Assembly: GCA_934295165.1 (NCBI GenBank) | Contig: CAKRAT010000003.1 | Coordinates: 1-58,932, forward strand | From: an uncultured Dorea sp. | Lineage (GTDB): Bacteria; Bacillota; Clostridia; Lachnospirales; Lachnospiraceae | Direction of reading: 5' to 3' | DNA length: 58,932 nt | Shown here: positions 54,316-58,932 of the stretch, in pieces | Numbering within the stretch: the stretch's first letter is position 1 | Layout: every line of letters starts with the position of its first letter | The notes under the pieces: generated by a model | Databases searched by the model: none | Told to the model about the DNA's origin: nothing | The model's input: the letters and a program-made list of their open reading frames with translations, nothing else | Program-made: the position numbers and the translations under genes

Positions 54316-54361
54316 TCCGCGAAGTCAAAAAAGCTAGAAAACTCCGTTCCTAACCAGCTCA

Positions 54362-57300
54362 CTAATTGGCTTGATCAAAGTCTCTCGTGGAAATTATTCC
54401 ATTATAAAATTTTGCATTAGTGTAAATCAGGTAATCTGATACATCCTCTACTAAAGCTGCCCCAGACTTGTTCGCAAGATGCGCTGTCAGTATCACCTTA
54501 TAATTGGCATATTGAGCCTGAGCACCTAACTTTTCAAGTTCTTTATCTGACTTAACAAAATAAGAGAAATCAATCTCAAGCGGTTCCGTGGCAAGATTTT
54601 GTACCTGTGCGGATGTCAATGGTATCTCAAACTCATACTTTTGGTCAGAATTTTTTGAACTTCCTTTATTTAGACTTTCTGATGTAATTGATGTAATGTA
54701 ATCTGACATCTTCACATCCGTATATTTACCACTGTTGTCTTTCTTCTGCAATTCCAGGCTTCCTATCAGATAATAAGGATACGATTCATCCCCTTCCTCC
54801 GTCGTGTTCAGTCCTGCTATATCCGTCGCATTATAAATACCCTGTGTCGTAATGGTGACTCCACCATTATCAGCAACCTCTTTTCCATTAATACCCAGCT
54901 GGCTTACATTTCCATCGTTTGATACGGCATCATATGCATAATAATGAATCCGCACTGAATTTATCGTTTCGCGATAGAACTTTTGATGGTTTTCATTTGA
55001 ACCATTCATTAAACTTCCATCAAGACTGTTTTCACTATAGGCAATTGCCGCATTCACCGAAAATGTAATTCCAGATGTTGAATCATTTCCCTTTCTCATA
55101 GGGAACTGGGCATCCATCTCTCCTGCATAGTTTAATCTCAGCTGTGCTTCTATATTTACATTTGAGAAATCAACACCTTTTTTATTTTTCACAGTAATAT
55201 ACAGTACTCCATTGGAAACCTCATATGTATAATCCTGCTCCACAAGTGTACTCTCACCAAGTTTTACCGAAGATACCCTTATATCCTGCGTCAGGATCTG
55301 ATCTGTTCCTGTATCATCCTTGCTTGTATTATGCAATCGGACCGCAAACCGGAAATAAACCGGATCATTCTTGGCATAGCTTTCGAACTGATTCTTATAT
55401 TCGTTCGGAACCTCAATCTTTGCTTTCAGAAGCAGATCAATCGCATCATTTGTTCCGCTTTTGACAATAGTCGTTTTATCCTTTCCTTCCGGTGTGATGG
55501 ACACATCACTTACCTTATAGAAATCTCCAAGTGTATACATGTTCTGAGTTTCTCCCCCACGCTTTCTTGAAGGCAATGCAGATGGATCTGAACTTGTCAT
55601 TTTGTCAAGCCCCAGTGTTGCATTCTGTGTGATGACTCCGGAACCTTCCTGACAATTTACTGTAAGGTAATAAACTTCACTTACCTTTACTTCATCTGTT
55701 CCGGTTTTTCCGTCAATAACCAGTGTGTAGTACGTTGTATCTGCCGGATCATCAGAACTCTTTGGACCATAATAGTCATACTCTTTACCATTCCAGATTC
55801 TAATTGTCGCATTTTCTCTGGATGAAACTTTTTTCAGTGTACCGTTTGAAGCTTTATCATCTACTTTCAGCGGAAGCAGATCCGAAAGATAGACCGATGC
55901 ATACTTATTTTTCGAGGAATCCTCAAGATTATTAAACTTCAGAACTGCATCCTGTTTGTTCTCTGTACTTTCCAGTGCAGTTCCATTTCCGGTAAAGAAA
56001 GTGCTTCCTGCTTCCCGCCGGTTCATATCTATCAGAGTATATCTGGTTGATGCATTTCCAAGTGATCCTTTTGCATCTCCAAGCTTCACCTGCTTATCGT
56101 AACTCCATAGGAAATTCGTGCCTGCAGCAATATTCGCATTCCATTCATCTGCTGTCCAGATATAAGAATATGTCAACTGTGCCGTAAAATCTCCCTTATA
56201 ATTTGCCAAAATCGCAGCATTTGTGGTGTAAGCGGAATCATATGCACTGCTGCCGTTAAGCATCTTAATGGAAAACTCTGTCTGGAGAATTTTCTTTACC
56301 ACAACCGGAATATACAGATGATAGCCTTCTTGTGTATTACTTTTATTACTCGGATTTGCATAGTACACATCCAATACCGTGAACTGATCATTCTGGTTGT
56401 CGTGAGCTCCTGCCCTGACAGAAACAGAACCATCCGCCTTGTTAACAAGCAGTGAAGAAGAGTCCGTTTTAATAAACTTATTGCCCTTCCACTTATAAGT
56501 GGATGCCGTCATAGAGGTATACTGTGCTTTATCTGCAGTTGCAGAGCTAATTCCTGTCTGGTCACAGTTTGTCAAGACAGAAATATACTCGTGGATCATC
56601 TGGGTAATTTCTGAACTTTTAGATGTATCGATCACCAGAACTCCAAAATCATCCACTCCTGTATATGCTTCCTCTTTGCTCTCACTTGCTGTAAAGTATG
56701 TGGATATCTGACTCTTGTAATCGCCATTTTGAGGATCAAACTTTTCAGCCACATTGGCAAGTGTGTTATTCTTATTATATTTCACACGGTTATACCGCTT
56801 CTGATATGATGTCTGAGCGGCACTGTCCGTTAAATCTGAAACAATGCTGCTTTTTGCAGAATCAGATACTCCATCACTGGTCAGTGGGGTTCCTTTTCCT
56901 GCCTCAGCTGAAGAATACACTGTAAGGTTGGATACAGGATTGGTGACAACAGATGGTATTGTATCCGTCTGAAAGCTGCTGTTAAGATAATCCGCAAAAA
57001 TTACATAATTATCTTTATTTGTATTTCCGTTGTATTGAATAATGTTGTTTTGAATCGATTTTGTCACAAACGTTGCATCACTATTTCCATTTAGCTCATA
57101 TGGATAATTTCCATCTTTGACAGACAAACCAACAATTTGAATCGGGCTTAAATTGGTCGAATCTGTCTTTGCCCCCACGATTAATCCTAGATAACCATTA
57201 CGATATTGTTTACTATCCGTCATAGAGACAGAAGCGTATGGTGTATTTTGTTTCTTTGCTTCATCATAAAGGCCAATTACAGTTTTAAGATCAGCTATTT

Positions 57301-58932
57301 CCTTACCCTTACTTGTAAATTTTCCAGAATATATCTTATTACCCGTGGATTTGTTATTATATTCATACATATAGTTTAAACTTGTTTTTTCCTCACAATA
57401 AACACCTAACGTCAGATTTTCTGCCGAAATATTATAACCTAATATTTTCTCATTGGATTGTAAGTTACTAAGCCCCCCCTTATTTGCTCCAAGGAGCATC
57501 CCTGCTGCTCCAGCTACGCTATCGTTCGTTTTTTGTGGACTCTTTTCACTATTTGGATCATTATATTTGCTAGGAAGATACCTCCCCTCAAACTGTGTTA
57601 CCGCAACGTTACAGTCCTTATTTATAAAATTTTTAACTGTCAACTGCTTATTATTATATGCCTGTCCAAGTACCAGACCTGTTACTCCGTCCGATATAAC
57701 ATTGACATTTGTCATTGTCAAATTTTCTAATGTTATATTATATACACTACTTCCAATCACTCCTCCGATTCTAGGTGAACCAGAATAGGATGCAGCACCC
57801 TGTGAATAAATATCCATATTTGAAATGGTTGTATCCGTTAAGCTAGAGTGCTGATTCTGGTTATTTCCAATAATGCCACCTCCGCAGCCGGCATTTAACA
57901 CAGCACAACGATTAACAGAGATCGTATTCGCAATTGTTTTACTTGACGAAAATCCGGCTACCAAACCACAGGTAGGCGTCAGATAATAATCTGGCAGCTT
58001 TTGATAGGGGCTGATATATGGCATATTCAAATCAACTTCAACAACCGTATCCTCTATATTAACATTTTTGACGTTCAAGCTTTTGCTTGTATTTGTATAT
58101 GAGCCAACAACCCCTCCCAGTCCATAGTTACAGTTAAAAGCAAATCGCGGGCCATAAATACGAAGGCTCTGAACGGTAACATTATTCACAGTCATATCGC
58201 CACCATAATAATATCCAACAATTCCACCGCCACCACTGTAACCTTTTTCTTTCGCATCCAGTGTTAGCTTGTTTGTGTCATACATTTCCCGACAGGCATC
58301 TTTAACCCAGCCAATTTCTGAATCTTTTAATATACTATTTTCGGCGGAATTATTGATTATCAATGTTTTATCCGCTGCATTATAATATGTTCCTACAAAT
58401 CCACCTGCTGAATATCCGCCTTCTACCGTAACGTTTGTATACGAAGAATCTGTGAATGTATAATTACCAACTGTAGTACTAATTGTATTTAATTTTTCCG
58501 TAGTCGTTCTACTGGATTGTCCTACCACACCAAAGAATCCACCACTGTATTTGGCACCGGTTACCGTCAGGTCTTTACTCTTAACATTCACCAATGTGAC
58601 AGCACTTTTACTACAATCCTTTGCAGTCAGTCCCGCAAATCCACCTGCGGATGCCTCACCAATATAGTCGCTTTTTCCAGCCCGGTCTTCCTTATATAAA
58701 ATGCAGGCTTTTCCTGAAATTGTCAGGTACTGTACTGTTGTAGCACCTGCAATATTAATAACAGGGAATAATCCAATTCCCTGTGTCCACCAGCCTGTTT
58801 TTTCCTCGGAAGTATATTCCTTTACTTTCCGCGCAAGTGTAATGGTTCGGTTTTCTGTTCCCTTGTCTCCAACTGTCGTTGTTATTTTCAGTGTCCTGTT
58901 CTTGATGTCATGATTTGCATCTCCGTTATCCT
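54362..58932 (-). CDS. giant secreted GLUG-repeat protein, partial (start beyond window)
   Basis: At least 1523 residues; the frame stays open to the edge of the window, so the N terminus and any leader are missing. The visible N-terminal part has GLUG-like repeats (GGFAGLTAK, SGGFFGVVG, SAGGFVGTYY, GGGIVGYYY, LGGVVGSY, IGGVIGSS), about 25-60 residues apart, as in beta-helix surface proteins and adhesins. The second part, from about residue 700, is Ser/Thr/Asp-rich with beta-sandwich-like patterns. No LPxTG or membrane anchor is present at the C terminus, which ends in STRDFDQAN. Its link to the SipW cluster downstream is inferred from proximity. Confidence 0.8.
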   Translation of the reverse strand, partial: DNGDANHDIKNRTLKITTTVGDKGTENRTITLARKVKEYTSEEKTGWWTQGIGLFPVINIAGATTVQYLTISGKACILYKEDRAGKSDYIGEASAGGFAGLTAKDCSKSAVTLVNVKSKDLTVTGAKYSGGFFGVVGQSSRTTTEKLNTISTTVGNYTFTDSSYTNVTVEGGYSAGGFVGTYYNAADKTLIINNSAENSILKDSEIGWVKDACREMYDTNKLTLDAKEKGYSGGGGIVGYYYGGDMTVNNVTVQSLRIYGPRFAFNCNYGLGGVVGSYTNTSKSLNVKNVNIEDTVVEVDLNMPYISPYQKLPDYYLTPTCGLVAGFSSSKTIANTISVNRCAVLNAGCGGGIIGNNQNQHSSLTDTTISNMDIYSQGAASYSGSPRIGGVIGSSVYNITLENLTMTNVNVISDGVTGLVLGQAYNNKQLTVKNFINKDCNVAVTQFEGRYLPSKYNDPNSEKSPQKTNDSVAGAAGMLLGANKGGLSNLQSNEKILGYNISAENLTLGVYCEEKTSLNYMYEYNNKSTGNKIYSGKFTSKGKEIADLKTVIGLYDEAKKQNTPYASVSMTDSKQYRNGYLGLIVGAKTDSTNLSPIQIVGLSVKDGNYPYELNGNSDATFVTKSIQNNIIQYNGNTNKDNYVIFADYLNSSFQTDTIPSVVTNPVSNLTVYSSAEAGKGTPLTSDGVSDSAKSSIVSDLTDSAAQTSYQKRYNRVKYNKNNTLANVAEKFDPQNGDYKSQISTYFTASESKEEAYTGVDDFGVLVIDTSKSSEITQMIHEYISVLTNCDQTGISSATADKAQYTSMTASTYKWKGNKFIKTDSSSLLVNKADGSVSVRAGAHDNQNDQFTVLDVYYANPSNKSNTQEGYHLYIPVVVKKILQTEFSIKMLNGSSAYDSAYTTNAAILANYKGDFTAQLTYSYIWTADEWNANIAAGTNFLWSYDKQVKLGDAKGSLGNASTRYTLIDMNRREAGSTFFTGNGTALESTENKQDAVLKFNNLEDSSKNKYASVYLSDLLPLKVDDKASNGTLKKVSSRENATIRIWNGKEYDYYGPKSSDDPADTTYYTLVIDGKTGTDEVKVSEVYYLTVNCQEGSGVITQNATLGLDKMTSSDPSALPSRKRGGETQNMYTLGDFYKVSDVSITPEGKDKTTIVKSGTNDAIDLLLKAKIEVPNEYKNQFESYAKNDPVYFRFAVRLHNTSKDDTGTDQILTQDIRVSSVKLGESTLVEQDYTYEVSNGVLYITVKNKKGVDFSNVNIEAQLRLNYAGEMDAQFPMRKGNDSTSGITFSVNAAIAYSENSLDGSLMNGSNENHQKFYRETINSVRIHYYAYDAVSNDGNVSQLGINGKEVADNGGVTITTQGIYNATDIAGLNTTEEGDESYPYYLIGSLELQKKDNSGKYTDVKMSDYITSITSESLNKGSSKNSDQKYEFEIPLTSAQVQNLATEPLEIDFSYFVKSDKELEKLGAQAQYANYKVILTAHLANKSGAALVEDVSDYLIYTNAKFYNGIISTRDFDQAN

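Noticed and set aside
1..58932. rRNA, tRNA genes or CRISPR arrays
   Set aside because: None was seen by eye on either strand, although a tRNA scan was not possible.

Overview
The window looks like a Firmicutes chromosome of the Lachnospiraceae type (Blautia / Dorea / Mediterraneibacter-like). The evidence is an AT-rich low-GC sequence, strong AGGAGG-type ribosome binding sites, a clostridial-type cyclic-di-GMP-I riboswitch, SipW-type signal peptidases, AAA/PDDEXK_9 (PF09820/PF08011) repeats and many small toxin-antitoxin-like modules. Almost all genes lie on the minus strand; the main exception is an ABC transporter pair near 42-43.5 kb. All family names come from reading motifs by eye; no database search was run.

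Region 1 (1-2.5 kb) holds IS21-like terminal repeats, an unknown 386-residue protein preceded by two tiny ORFs, and a probably frameshifted small membrane protein. Region 2 (2.6-25.2 kb) is a Wzx/Wzy-dependent capsule or exopolysaccharide locus read on the minus strand from a promoter near 25.2 kb. Its leader carries a c-di-GMP-I riboswitch followed by a terminator hairpin. The order is: a small membrane protein, a membrane-bound UDP-GlcNAc 4,6-dehydratase, a PglC-like phosphoglycosyl transferase, an HpcH/HpaI-family aldolase, a 2-hydroxyacid dehydrogenase, five glycosyltransferases with a Wzy polymerase between them, a pyruvyltransferase/ferredoxin/FrhB fusion, the Wzx flippase, and the UDP-L-FucNAc genes capE, capG and capF. 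A VanZ-like protein ends the run. Two small unknown islands interrupt it: one between wzx and capE, and a DUF433/DUF5615 toxin-antitoxin-like module with its own promoter between capE and capG.

Region 3 (25.2-36.5 kb) is a patch of defence or toxin-antitoxin debris (a Panacea/SocA pair, a broken AAA ATPase, a remnant and an intact PF09820 ATPase), followed by metabolic genes (a beta-hydroxyacid dehydrogenase, a left-handed beta-helix nucleotidyltransferase-like protein, topB and ppk1). Region 4 (36.8-45.1 kb) contains asd, argH and queH, a deleted PF09820 copy, and a two-component ABC importer. The importer's 3' end is duplicated around a 1.4-kb HEPN/MNT/Uma2 insert.

Region 5 (45.1-58.9 kb) is the most interesting part. 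It is a minus-strand cluster of four paralogous secreted proteins with SipW-type N termini, two SipW-type signal peptidases with charged cytosolic tails, a membrane-anchored McrB-like AAA+ ATPase, and a DUF2357-like protein with a very long coiled coil. Upstream, ending in its own terminator, is a giant secreted GLUG-repeat protein that runs off the window. I read this as a candidate uncharacterised machine for secreting or assembling a surface fibre or matrix. The capsule operon and this cluster together make the window rich in cell-surface functions.
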